64,000 nt of DNA from Edwardsiella anguillarum (GTDB lineage: Bacteria; Pseudomonadota; Gammaproteobacteria; Enterobacterales; Enterobacteriaceae), in assembly GCF_008801815.1 (NCBI RefSeq), contig NZ_VZOX01000011.1; one strand, 5' to 3'. The position numbers were made by a program, and so were the translations under genes. Of the stretch, positions 53,032 to 60,491 are shown piece by piece; the stretch's first letter is position 1; each line of letters starts with the position of its first letter. The notes beneath the pieces are model-generated. The model was not told where the DNA came from. It searched no databases and saw nothing but the letters and a program-made list of their open reading frames with translations.

Positions 53032-53997
53032 ATGAAACTGTTTTTTACCCGTCACCGGGCGCCGCTGCTGACCGGGTTTATCCTGCTGCTGCTGTGGAGC
53101 CTGTTTGCCGCCATCAGCCCGGTGACCTTTCTGCACGCGCGGATCTATACCTCGCTGCTCTCCACCATTCCGCTGACGGTGCTGCTGGCGCTGGGGATGA
53201 CGCTGCTGATCATCGCCCGCGAGATAGATTTGAGCTTTCCGTCGGTGGTGGCGCTGGGGGGCTTCGTCTTCGCCTGGCTGTATCAGCATACCGGTTCTGC
53301 CCCGCTGGCGCTGGGCGGCGCAGTGGTCAGCGGTCTGCTGTGTGGGTTGCTGAACGCCTTGCTGGTGGTGCGCCTCAATATCCCGTCGATTATCGCCACC
53401 ATCGGCACTCAGTTCTTTCTGGGCGGTCTGTCGACGGTGCTGGCCAACGGCCTGGCGATCAGCCTGCCGACGCTGCGCGACGATGGGCTATCAACCCTGC
53501 TGGTGGGGCGCCTGGGCGATTGGCTGCCGGCGCAGAGCCTGTGGGGGCTCCTGGTGACGCTGGTGATGTGGCTGTATCTGGCGCGTCACCGCTTCGGCGA
53601 TCAGATCAACTTCATCGGCGACAATCCCGAGTCGGCGCGTCTGATGGGGGTGCCGGTCAACGCCACCCGCTTCTGGCTGTTTATGGTGATGGGCATTCTC
53701 TCCGCGCTGGTCGGGGTACTGCTCAGCGTCGAGATGAGCAGCTGGTGGCCGAATCAGGGGCAGGGTTACATGCTACTGGTGTTCGCCTCGGTGTTTATCG
53801 GCGGCACCTCGGTGCTGGGCGGGCGCGGTTCGCTGATGGGCAGCCTGTTCGGCGCCTGCATTATCGGCATGCTGGAGGCCGGGATCATCAGCGCCGGTCT
53901 GGACGGCTTCTGGACCCGTCTGGTGTACGGCGTGATTATTCTTGCGGCGCTGGTGGTGCATGGCTCTCTGCTGCAGCGCCGCCCGCGACGGCGTTAA
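53032..53997 (+). CDS. Sugar ABC transporter permease, RbsC-like
   Basis: A 321-residue BPD_transp_2 permease with about nine membrane segments. The family signature covers LALGMTLLIIAREIDLSFPSVVALGG and GVPVNATRFWLFMVMGILSALVGVLLS; SVFIGGTSVLGGRGS is also typical. It forms the membrane channel of the ABC importer. GH4 glycosidase follows 40 bases later. Confidence 0.93.
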   Translation: MKLFFTRHRAPLLTGFILLLLWSLFAAISPVTFLHARIYTSLLSTIPLTVLLALGMTLLIIAREIDLSFPSVVALGGFVFAWLYQHTGSAPLALGGAVVSGLLCGLLNALLVVRLNIPSIIATIGTQFFLGGLSTVLANGLAISLPTLRDDGLSTLLVGRLGDWLPAQSLWGLLVTLVMWLYLARHRFGDQINFIGDNPESARLMGVPVNATRFWLFMVMGILSALVGVLLSVEMSSWWPNQGQGYMLLVFASVFIGGTSVLGGRGSLMGSLFGACIIGMLEAGIISAGLDGFWTRLVYGVIILAALVVHGSLLQRRPRRR

Positions 53998-54037
53998 GGC
54001 TGCGCCGTCGGCGCAGCGTATTGATTAAGGCAATGTA

Positions 54038-55417
54038 ATGAGCAAGATCACCCTGATCGGCGCGGGCAGTATTATGTTTTCGCGTCAGATCATTTCCGCC
54101 CTGCTGTCCAGCCCGGTGCTGGCCGGCAGCGAAATCATCCTGATGGATCTGGATGAGCAGGTGCTGGCGCGCAGCCAGCGCCTGATCGGTATGATGGTGG
54201 CGCAGTCGGGGGTGCCGGTGACGGTGCGCCACACCACCGACAGACGCAGCGCGCTGCGCGGCGCCGACTTTGTCATCAACGCCATTCAGGTGGGCGGGCT
54301 GGCGCCCTGGCGGCTGGATATGGAGATTCCGGCGCGCTACGGCGTGATTCAGGAGGTGGGGGACACCCTGGGGCCGGGCGGTATCTTCCGCGCCCTGCGC
54401 CATATTCCCCCGATGCTGGATATTCTGCGCGATATGGAGGATCTGTGTCCGCAGGCGCTGTTCATCAACTATGCCAATCCGCTGGCCCCCTTGACCTGGG
54501 CGGCCAAAGAGGCCAGCGGCGTGCGCAGCATCGGCCTGTGCTACGGGGTGCGCTATACCGTGGCGCAGCTGGTCGGCTATCTTGGGCTGGGGCCGTGGGT
54601 TGACCACCCCTCCACGCCGCAGCGCTGGCAGCGCCTGATGTACCACGAGGTCCCGGCGGATATCGAGTATGGCTTTGCCGGGATCAACCACATGACCTGG
54701 ATCACGGCGCTGTCGCGCCATGGCGAGGATCTGTTACCAAGGGTACGCGCCCTGGCGGACGACGAACCTACCCGTCAGGCCGATTTGGTCCGCTGCGAGG
54801 TGCTGCGCTTCTTCGGCCTGTGGTGTACCGAGAACCACTGGCACTGCAGCGACTATCTGCCCTACTTCCGCAAGAACCCACAGATGATCGATCGCTTCCT
54901 GCCGCAGCGCTGGAATCTGCTGGCGCTGGAGGAGCAGGTGCACGCCGCCGGCAAGGCGGAGATCGATGCTCAGCTGGCCGGTGAGCGTCCCTTCGTTATC
55001 GCGCCGAACATGCTCAACGCGCCCAAGCTGATCACCGCGCAGCTCAGCGGCGAGCGCATCCGTATCAACGGCAATATGGCCAACCGTCAGCCGCAGGGGC
55101 TGCTGGTGGAGAACCTGCCGGCGGAGTGTGTGGTAGAGGTGCCGATCTGGGTGGACGGCGACGGCCTGCACCCCCAGACGATGGGGCGCTTGCCGACTCA
55201 GTGCGCCAGCCTGTGCAAGAGCAATATCGCGGTGCAGGAGCTGGTGGTGCAGGCGGCGCTGACCGGCGATCTGGACGCGGCGCGCTATGCGCTCTCCCTC
55301 GATCCGCTGACCGCCGCCGTCTGTACCCTGGAGCAGATCCAACAGATGTTCGATGCGCTGTTCGCCGCCCAGCGGCAGTGGCTGCCGCAGTTTAACGCCG
55401 CACGGACGCCGGCCTGA
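54038..55417 (+). CDS. Glycoside hydrolase family 4 enzyme (alpha-galactosidase MelA-like)
   Basis: A 459-residue NAD+- and metal-dependent glycosidase. The dinucleotide fold begins SKITLIGAGSIMFSRQI. QEVGDTLGPGGIFRALRHIPPMLDI, INYANPLAPLTWA and AGINHMTWI are GH4 active-site stretches, and Cys in LCYGVRYT binds the metal with His in GINH. Family members oxidise the sugar C3 and cleave by elimination. MelA-like alpha-galactosidase is the closest match, but alpha-glucuronidase also lies in GH4. It is the last gene of the ABC operon and probably cleaves the imported glycoside. Confidence 0.88.
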   Translation: MSKITLIGAGSIMFSRQIISALLSSPVLAGSEIILMDLDEQVLARSQRLIGMMVAQSGVPVTVRHTTDRRSALRGADFVINAIQVGGLAPWRLDMEIPARYGVIQEVGDTLGPGGIFRALRHIPPMLDILRDMEDLCPQALFINYANPLAPLTWAAKEASGVRSIGLCYGVRYTVAQLVGYLGLGPWVDHPSTPQRWQRLMYHEVPADIEYGFAGINHMTWITALSRHGEDLLPRVRALADDEPTRQADLVRCEVLRFFGLWCTENHWHCSDYLPYFRKNPQMIDRFLPQRWNLLALEEQVHAAGKAEIDAQLAGERPFVIAPNMLNAPKLITAQLSGERIRINGNMANRQPQGLLVENLPAECVVEVPIWVDGDGLHPQTMGRLPTQCASLCKSNIAVQELVVQAALTGDLDAARYALSLDPLTAAVCTLEQIQQMFDALFAAQRQWLPQFNAARTPA

Positions 55418-55418
55418 G

Positions 55419-55451
55419 GCGTAAGGGGGCCGCGTTCTGTGCCCCTCTTAC
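55419..55451 (+). repeat. Hairpin between the GH4 gene and ypdA
   Basis: CGTAAG-GGGGC pairs with GCCCC-T-CTTACG around a loop of about ten bases, immediately after the GH4 stop. No T run. It could separate the sugar operon from ypdAB. Confidence 0.45.
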
Positions 55452-55501
55452 GGAGATCCCTTTCGGCCGTATGGGGCCGTATTGCCTGCCGAGGTGGTGG
55501 C

Positions 55502-57177
55502 GTGTTCAGTGATATCCTGCGGCTGCTGGCCGTGTTTGAGCGGGCGGCGTTGATGCTGATGATGCTGTTTTTCCTCACCCGCATCCGCCCGTTTCAGTCG
55601 CTGCTGCAGAAGCAGAAGCATTCGGCCACTGAGCTGGCCACCGTGTCGGTGCTGTTCTGCGCCTTTGCGGTCTTCAGCACCTACACCGGCCTGCGGGTCG
55701 AGGGGGCGCTGATCAACGTGCGCATTATCGCCATCGTCGCCGGGGGGATCCTGTTCGGCCCCTGGGTGGGCATTCCCGCCGGGATCGTCTCCGGACTGCA
55801 CCGCTATCTGATCGATGTGGATGGCTACACCTCGCTGCCCTGTCTGCTGAGCAGCGTGGCGGCGGGGCTGCTGGCGACGCTGATCCACTACCGGGTACGC
55901 CGTTCGCGCCTGTGGCTGTACGGCATTCTGGCCGGCATGGCCTGTGAGGGGCTGACCATGCTGCTGATCCTGCTGTTGACCCAGCCCCACGCGGTAGGGA
56001 TCGCTATCGTCGATCAGATCGGGGTGCCGATGATCGTTGGGGCGACCTGCATCGGTCTGATCATCCGCCTGGTGCAGGATCTCAACGATGAGAAGGAGCT
56101 GATCGCCGCGCGTCAGGCCAAGCTGGCGATGGACGTCGCCAACCAGACGCTGCCCTACTTTCGCCAGATAACCCGCAGCGCGTTCGAGTCGGTGTGCGAG
56201 ATTATCCGCCGCGAGATCGGCGCCGATGCGGTCTCGATCACCGACACCCAGGATGTGCTGGCCTACGCCGGCGCCGGGCGCGAGGAGTATCCGCTGGAGG
56301 GGCATCACGCTATCGGTCAGCTGACGCGCGAGGCGGTGGAGAGTGGCCAGATCCTGCTGAACAATAACCTGAGCAGCTATAGCCTGTCGGGCTTTCACTC
56401 GGTGATCATCATTCCGCTGCGCGAGCAGCAGGAGGCGGTGACCGGGACGCTGAAGATCTACTACCATCGCCGCTATCGGATCAGCGGCGCGCTGCGCGAG
56501 CTGGCGGTGGGGCTGTCGCAGCTGATGTCTACCCAGATGGCGGTGGCACGCACGGAGCAGCTGCGCGAAGGGACGCGCAGGGCGGAGTTCAGCGCGCTGC
56601 AGAGCAAGATCAATCCCCATTTTCTGTTTAATGCGCTGAACGCCATCTCATCCCTGATCCGCATGGATCCGGATCAGGCGCGTCAGCTGATCGCCTCGCT
56701 GGCAGACTACCTGCGCTATAACCTGGCGCGCGGCGACAGGTTGATCGACTTGCAGGAGGAACTGATGCAGGTGCGCAACTACATCGCTATTGAGCAGGCC
56801 CGATTCGGCCGCCGGCTGAACGTGACCTTTGCGTTGGATCCGGTATCGATCTCGCTGCCCAGCCTGCTGCTGCAGCCGCTGGTGGAGAACGCCATCCTGC
56901 ACGGCATTCAGCCGCGCAGCGGGCCGGGGCAGGTGACCATTGAGGTGCGCGATGAGCCGACGCGGGTGCGCATTGCGGTGCGCGACACCGGCTACGGCAT
57001 CAGCCAGGCGGTGATCGCCCAGGTGGCGAACGGCGAGTCCAGCGGCGACAGCATTGGGCTTGGTAACGTGCAGCAGCGCCTGCGCTGCTGTATGGCGAGG
57101 GGCTGCATATCCGCCGCCTGGAGCCGGGAACCGAGGTCTGTTTCTATTTGCCGAAATCCGGGAGGAGCGCATGCTGA
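55502..57177 (+). pseudogene. ypdA: YpdA, pyruvate-sensing histidine kinase (LytS family), frameshifted near its end
   Basis: The GTG at 55502 (GAGG seven bases upstream) aligns with the YpdA start. Membrane sensor 5TM-5TMR_LYT at about 1-195 (VEGALINVRIIAIVAGGILFGPW), GAF-like domain at about 205-350, His_kinase signature SALQSKINPHFLFNALNAISSL (phospho-His in NPHF) and ATPase IQPLVENAILHG-like and DTGYGIS follow. After SIGLGNVQQRLR the frame is lost. One base fewer than expected near 57083 sends it into Ala/Arg-rich sequence to 57271. The other frame reads LYGEGLHIRRLEPGTEVCFYLP and stops at 57177, overlapping ypdB by seven bases. Only the last about 30 residues are changed. Its E. coli homologue senses pyruvate and activates YpdB. 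Confidence 0.9.
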
Positions 57178-57908
57178 CGGCGATCATTGTGGAGGACGAA
57201 TACCTGGCGCGAGAGGAGCTGGCCTACCTGATCGGGCGTCACAGCCAGATCCGGGTGCTGGCGCAGTTTGAGGATGGCCTGGAGGCGTTCAAATACCTGC
57301 AGGGGCACCGGGTGGACGCGGTGTTTCTCGACATTCAGATCCCCTCCATCGACGGGATGATGCTGGCGCGTAACCTGCTGGGCCAGCAGCGCGGCGAGGG
57401 GGGACCGGCGGTGGTGTTTGTCACCGCCCATAAGGAGTTTGCCGCCGAGGCCTTTGAGCTGGAGGTGTTCAACTATATCCTCAAGCCCTATAACGAGGCG
57501 CGCATCGTTCAGGTGCTGCAGCAGCTGGAGCAGCAGGCGCTGCGCCCGGCGCCCGGGAGCGTCGAGGTCAACGCGCCGGCGGCGACGGTCAACCTGACCA
57601 AGGGGGAGCGCATCATCGTCACCCCCTGTGAGCAGATCTACTACGCCGAGGCGGATGAGAAGCTGACCTATGTGTACACCCGCGACGATCGCTTTGTCCT
57701 GTCGATGAGCCTGAGCGAGTTTATCAGCCGGCTGCCGACGGAGCGCTTCTTCCGCTGTCACCGCTCTTACTGCGTGAATATCGATAAGATCCGCGAGATC
57801 GTGCCCTGGTTTAACAGCACCTACTTGATCCACCTGCATGATCTGACGTTCGAAGTGCCCGTTAGCCGCAGCAACATCAAAGCCTTCCGCCAGCTGATGC
57901 GTTTATAG
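57171..57908 (+). CDS. ypdB: YpdB, LytTR-type response regulator
   Basis: A 245-residue regulator. The receiver domain has acidic residues Glu8/Asp9 and phospho-acceptor Asp54 in DAVFLDIQIPSIDG. The LytTR DNA-binding domain at about 140-243 contains NLTKGERIIVTPCEQIYYAEADEK and FFRCHRSYCVNIDKIREI. It aligns with E. coli YpdB nearly end to end (FEVPVSRSNIKAFRQLM). The preferred start is the ATG at 57171; a longer upstream frame is rejected. YpdB activates yhjX in E. coli. Here yhjX follows 146 bases downstream. Confidence 0.95.
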   Translation: MLTAIIVEDEYLAREELAYLIGRHSQIRVLAQFEDGLEAFKYLQGHRVDAVFLDIQIPSIDGMMLARNLLGQQRGEGGPAVVFVTAHKEFAAEAFELEVFNYILKPYNEARIVQVLQQLEQQALRPAPGSVEVNAPAATVNLTKGERIIVTPCEQIYYAEADEKLTYVYTRDDRFVLSMSLSEFISRLPTERFFRCHRSYCVNIDKIREIVPWFNSTYLIHLHDLTFEVPVSRSNIKAFRQLMRL

Positions 57909-57909
57909 C

Positions 57910-57962
57910 CTGCATTCTATTCCCCATGGGCTGCATTTCATTCCTCTCATCGTGCATCTCAT
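57910..57962 (+). promoter_or_regulatory. Three YpdB-type direct repeats upstream of yhjX
   Basis: CTGCATTCTAT (57910), CTGCATTTCAT (57931) and GTGCATCTCAT (57952) are repeated at exactly 21-base intervals. The known E. coli YpdB site is two copies of GGCATTTCAT with an 11-base spacer, the same 21-base period. The third copy ends about ten bases before the expected -35 of the promoter. Confidence 0.85.
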
Positions 57963-57995
57963 GCCTTTTTCGCCCGCCTCGCGCGGGTGTGCGCC

Positions 57996-58001
57996 TATAG
58001 T
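57996..58001 (+). promoter_or_regulatory. Likely -10 box of yhjX
   Basis: TATAGT lies 53 bases before the yhjX ATG. No good -35 exists 17 bases upstream, as expected for a promoter that needs YpdB bound at the repeats just ahead. Confidence 0.55.
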
Positions 58002-58054
58002 GCCCAGTATTCGGCAGCCCGCCGCTGCCGCCAACTGACATTCACGAGGTAACT

Positions 58055-59275
58055 ATGGATCCGCATTCCCGCCAACGTACCCGCGTACTGACGCTGATCG
58101 GTACGGTCATCACCCAGTTTGCCCTCGGCTCGGTCTATACCTGGAGCCTGTTTAACGCCCAGCTGTCGCAGCGCCTGGATCAGCCGGTCAGTCAGGTGGC
58201 CTTTACCTTCGGCCTGCTCAGTCTGGCGCTGGCGCTGGCCTCATCGTTGGCGGGCAAGCTGCAGGAGCGTTTCGGGGTGCGCCGGGTGACGCAGGGAGCG
58301 GGAATTGCGCTGGGGATCGGCTTTTTTCTGACCGCCCACGCCAACAGCCTGGTGATGCTGTACCTGTGCGCCGGGGTGTTGGTGGGGCTGGCGGACGGCG
58401 CCGGCTATCTGTTGACCCTCTCCAACTGCGTGAAGTGGTTTCCGCAGCGGAAGGGGCTGGTCTCCGCCTGCGCTATCGGCGCCTATGGGCTGGGCAGCCT
58501 GGGCTTTAAGTTTATCAACGGCCTGCTGCTGAGCCACGCCGGGCTGTCCCAGGCTTTCACCTACTGGGGGGCGATCGCCATGGTGATGGTGCTGCTGGGG
58601 AGCCTGCTGATGCGTGACGCGCCGCCGCGTCAGGACAGCGCCGCCGCCGTGGACGGTCAGGATCGCCGCGTGGACTTCACCCTGGCGCAGGCGATGCGTC
58701 AGCCACAGTACTGGGTGTTGGCGCTGATCTTCCTCTCCGCCTGCATGAGCGGGCTGTACGTCATCGGGGTGGCCAAAGATATCGGTGAGCATCTGGCGCA
58801 CTTGTCTGGCAGCGTCGCCGCCGGGGCGGTGGCGATCATCGCCGTGGCGAATCTGGGGGGACGGCTGGCGCTGGGGGTACTGTCGGACAAGATGCCGCGT
58901 ATCCGGGTGATTTCGCTGGCGCAGTTGGTGACCCTGCTGGGGATGGCGCTGCTGCTGTTCGTGCCGCTCAATGAGACGCTGTTTTACCTAGCGGTCGCCT
59001 GCGTCGCCTTCAGCTTCGGCGGCACCATTACCGTCTATCCGTCGCTGGTCAGCGACTTCTTTGGCCTGAACAACCTGACCAAAAACTATGGGGTGATTTA
59101 CCTTGGCTTCGGCATCGGCAGCATCATCGGTTCGATCGTGGCGGCGCTGTTCGGCGGTTTCCTGGCTACCTTCTACCTGATTTTCGGCCTGCTGCTGGTG
59201 ACCCTGTGCTGCTCGCTGCGGGTGGCGCGTCCGCGTCTGCCGCACGTCGATGCGCGTCTGGCGCTGGAGTCGTAA
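58055..59275 (+). CDS. yhjX: YhjX, MFS transporter induced by pyruvate (OFA family)
   Basis: A 406-residue carrier with 12 membrane segments, start supported by GAGG six bases upstream. LTLIGTVITQFALGSVYTWSLFNAQLS and GVLVGLADGAGYLLTLSNCVKWFP match E. coli YhjX nearly word for word, as does FFGLNNLTKNYGVIYLGFGIGSI. The family is that of oxalate/formate antiporters. YhjX is proposed as a pyruvate transporter controlled by YpdAB. In E. coli the genes are far apart; here they adjoin. Confidence 0.94.
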   Translation: MDPHSRQRTRVLTLIGTVITQFALGSVYTWSLFNAQLSQRLDQPVSQVAFTFGLLSLALALASSLAGKLQERFGVRRVTQGAGIALGIGFFLTAHANSLVMLYLCAGVLVGLADGAGYLLTLSNCVKWFPQRKGLVSACAIGAYGLGSLGFKFINGLLLSHAGLSQAFTYWGAIAMVMVLLGSLLMRDAPPRQDSAAAVDGQDRRVDFTLAQAMRQPQYWVLALIFLSACMSGLYVIGVAKDIGEHLAHLSGSVAAGAVAIIAVANLGGRLALGVLSDKMPRIRVISLAQLVTLLGMALLLFVPLNETLFYLAVACVAFSFGGTITVYPSLVSDFFGLNNLTKNYGVIYLGFGIGSIIGSIVAALFGGFLATFYLIFGLLLVTLCCSLRVARPRLPHVDARLALES

Positions 59276-59310
59276 TCCTTCCTGATGTCGCCCCTGCGCT
59301 TCAGAGAGCA

Positions 59311-59345
59311 ACAACAGCGCGGCCTATCGGCCGCGCTGTTGTTTG
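59311..59345. terminator. Bidirectional terminator between yhjX and the isomerase gene
   Basis: ACAACAGCGCGGCC, loop TATC, GGCCGCGCTGTTGT: a perfect 14-base stem followed by TTT. It lies between two convergent genes, 35 bases after yhjX and 15 bases from the other gene's end. Confidence 0.75.
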
Positions 59346-59359
59346 ACGATGCGGCTCGG

Positions 59360-60001
59360 TTACGCGGCCAGCAGGCTGCGAACATAGTCGATAATCGCCG
59401 GATCCTGCCCCTGCTCAAACAGGCACTGCTGGAAACGCGCGCCGCCGACGGCGGTTTTGACCAGATCGCGATCGAGAGCGTTCAGGGTATCCAGATAGTT
59501 GTCCTTGATCACCGCCGCCTTTACCCGGTTGAGGATCGCCGCGTTGCGCACCTGCGGTTCGCGGCGCTCCTGCGGGTAGCCCTGGCCGCGCTCGCCGGCG
59601 AAGGCCTTTTCAAAGATATAGCGCAGATTCAGCTCGGCGCCCCAGCCAAAGCCCTTGGCGAACGGCAGGGACAGGGCGTTGCCGTTATTGATCTGGGCGA
59701 ACAGGAAGGCGTCGGCCGGATCGATGCAGTAGCCGCAGACGACGCCGGGGTGCGCGTTGAGGGAGAGCAGGGCGCCCTGACCGGTGCCGCAGCCGGTGAC
59801 CACAAAGTCAACCGCGCGGGCGTTGAGCAGGATGCTGGCCATGATCCCCAGGTGAATATAGGTCAGATGGTGATCCTGTTCGTCGCACATGCCGACGTTA
59901 TAGACCTGGTGCCCGCCGTCCTGTGCCACGGCGTTGAGTTCGTTCAGCACCGCCGCGTTCTTGGCGGCCTGGCTGTTTTCCATCATGAGTGCAATTTTCA
60001 C
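59360..60001 (-). CDS. RpiB/LacA/LacB-family sugar-phosphate isomerase
   Basis: A 213-residue protein, longer than RpiB (about 150). The RpiB core is seen as VDFVVTGCGTGQGALLSLNAHPGVVCGYCID with the catalytic Cys in TGCGTG, and an extra C-terminal helical part follows (about 150-213). It should interconvert aldose and ketose phosphates, as in the RpiB family. The exact sugar is not known; longer members like this are linked to less common sugars such as hexuronate derivatives. It is preceded by a long hairpin-rich leader region. Confidence 0.85.
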   Translation of the reverse strand: MKIALMMENSQAAKNAAVLNELNAVAQDGGHQVYNVGMCDEQDHHLTYIHLGIMASILLNARAVDFVVTGCGTGQGALLSLNAHPGVVCGYCIDPADAFLFAQINNGNALSLPFAKGFGWGAELNLRYIFEKAFAGERGQGYPQERREPQVRNAAILNRVKAAVIKDNYLDTLNALDRDLVKTAVGGARFQQCLFEQGQDPAIIDYVRSLLAA

Positions 60002-60174
60002 AACATATCCTTACATCGTAACCCAAAGGAAGGGCGGGAATTGTCGCCGCAGGCGCGAATCCGTCCGCGAATCTCTGGCTAGTCTACTGATGCTGGTCTG
60101 CCAATTCAATTAATTTGAAATGATGTTTTATTATTTGTGGGGGCGCCAACCGCGCAGCCGGATCTTGGGCGGGG
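60002..60174. promoter_or_regulatory. Upstream region of the isomerase gene
   Basis: About 170 bases between the isomerase start and the first large hairpin, AT-rich near 60090-60140 where a leftward promoter could sit. No confident promoter or ribosome-site anomaly was identified. Confidence 0.4.
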
Positions 60175-60245
60175 AAAAAAAGTGCCGACGGACGGGGGCC
60201 ACCGTAAAGGGCATAGGAGGCTTTAGCGGTGTCCGTCCGTCGGCA
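60175..60245 (-). terminator. Long composite hairpin with a T run on the minus strand
   Basis: TGCCGACGGACGG (60183-60195) and CCGTCCGTCGGCA (60233-60245) pair over 13 bases. Inside them ACCG-TAAAG pairs with CTTTA-G-CGGT. On the minus strand this is followed by seven T (A run 60175-60181). The apical loop, read on the minus strand, is CCTCCTATGCC, which contains an anti-Shine-Dalgarno CCTCCT. It could end a small RNA or a leader upstream of the isomerase gene. Confidence 0.6.
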
Positions 60246-60265
60246 TCAGGGCTTGTCAGCCGATG

Positions 60266-60345
60266 TCACGCCGGAGAGATGAGCCGCGGCAGGCAAAGCC
60301 TGCGCCGCGGCTCGGGAGACGGCGTGATGACGCGGCGACGGCACG
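60266..60345 (-). ncRNA. Candidate structured RNA, nested inverted repeat
   Basis: TCACGCCG (60266-60273) pairs with CGGCGTGA (60320-60327). Inside it GAGCCGCGGC-AGGC-AAA-GCCT-(GC)-GCCGCGGCTC forms a 14-base-pair hairpin at 60281-60313. Together with the terminator at 60175-60245 this could be the 5' part of a small RNA on the minus strand. Further hairpins lie at 60375-60397 and 60398-60414. Evidence is structural only; no promoter was assigned. Confidence 0.35.
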
Positions 60346-60397
60346 TCGCGTCAGAAAGGGTGGATAAATAGTGAGGGGGAATCTCTTCCTTTCCCCC

Positions 60398-60414
60398 GGC
60401 GCCGCTGCGGCGCC
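60398..60414. repeat. GC-rich stem-loops after cadA
   Basis: GGCGCCGC-T-GCGGCGCC is a near-perfect palindrome. GGGGGAA (60375-60381) with TTCCCCC (60391-60397) forms another hairpin directly beside it, and TGCGG-type arms at 60461-60484 form a third, eight bases from the cadA stop. None has a T run. They may collectively serve as the cadA 3' end. Confidence 0.4.
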
Positions 60415-60491
60415 TCCTACGCGCAGCCGTCTTCAGGCAGGAAAATGCAGAAGGTTACTGCGGGGCACCGCGGCGCTCCGCACAAGAGACG

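Noticed and set aside
54038..55417. GH4 enzyme as malate/lactate dehydrogenase
   Set aside because: The NAD fold is shared, but GINHMTW, the metal-binding Cys and the length fit GH4 glycosidases.
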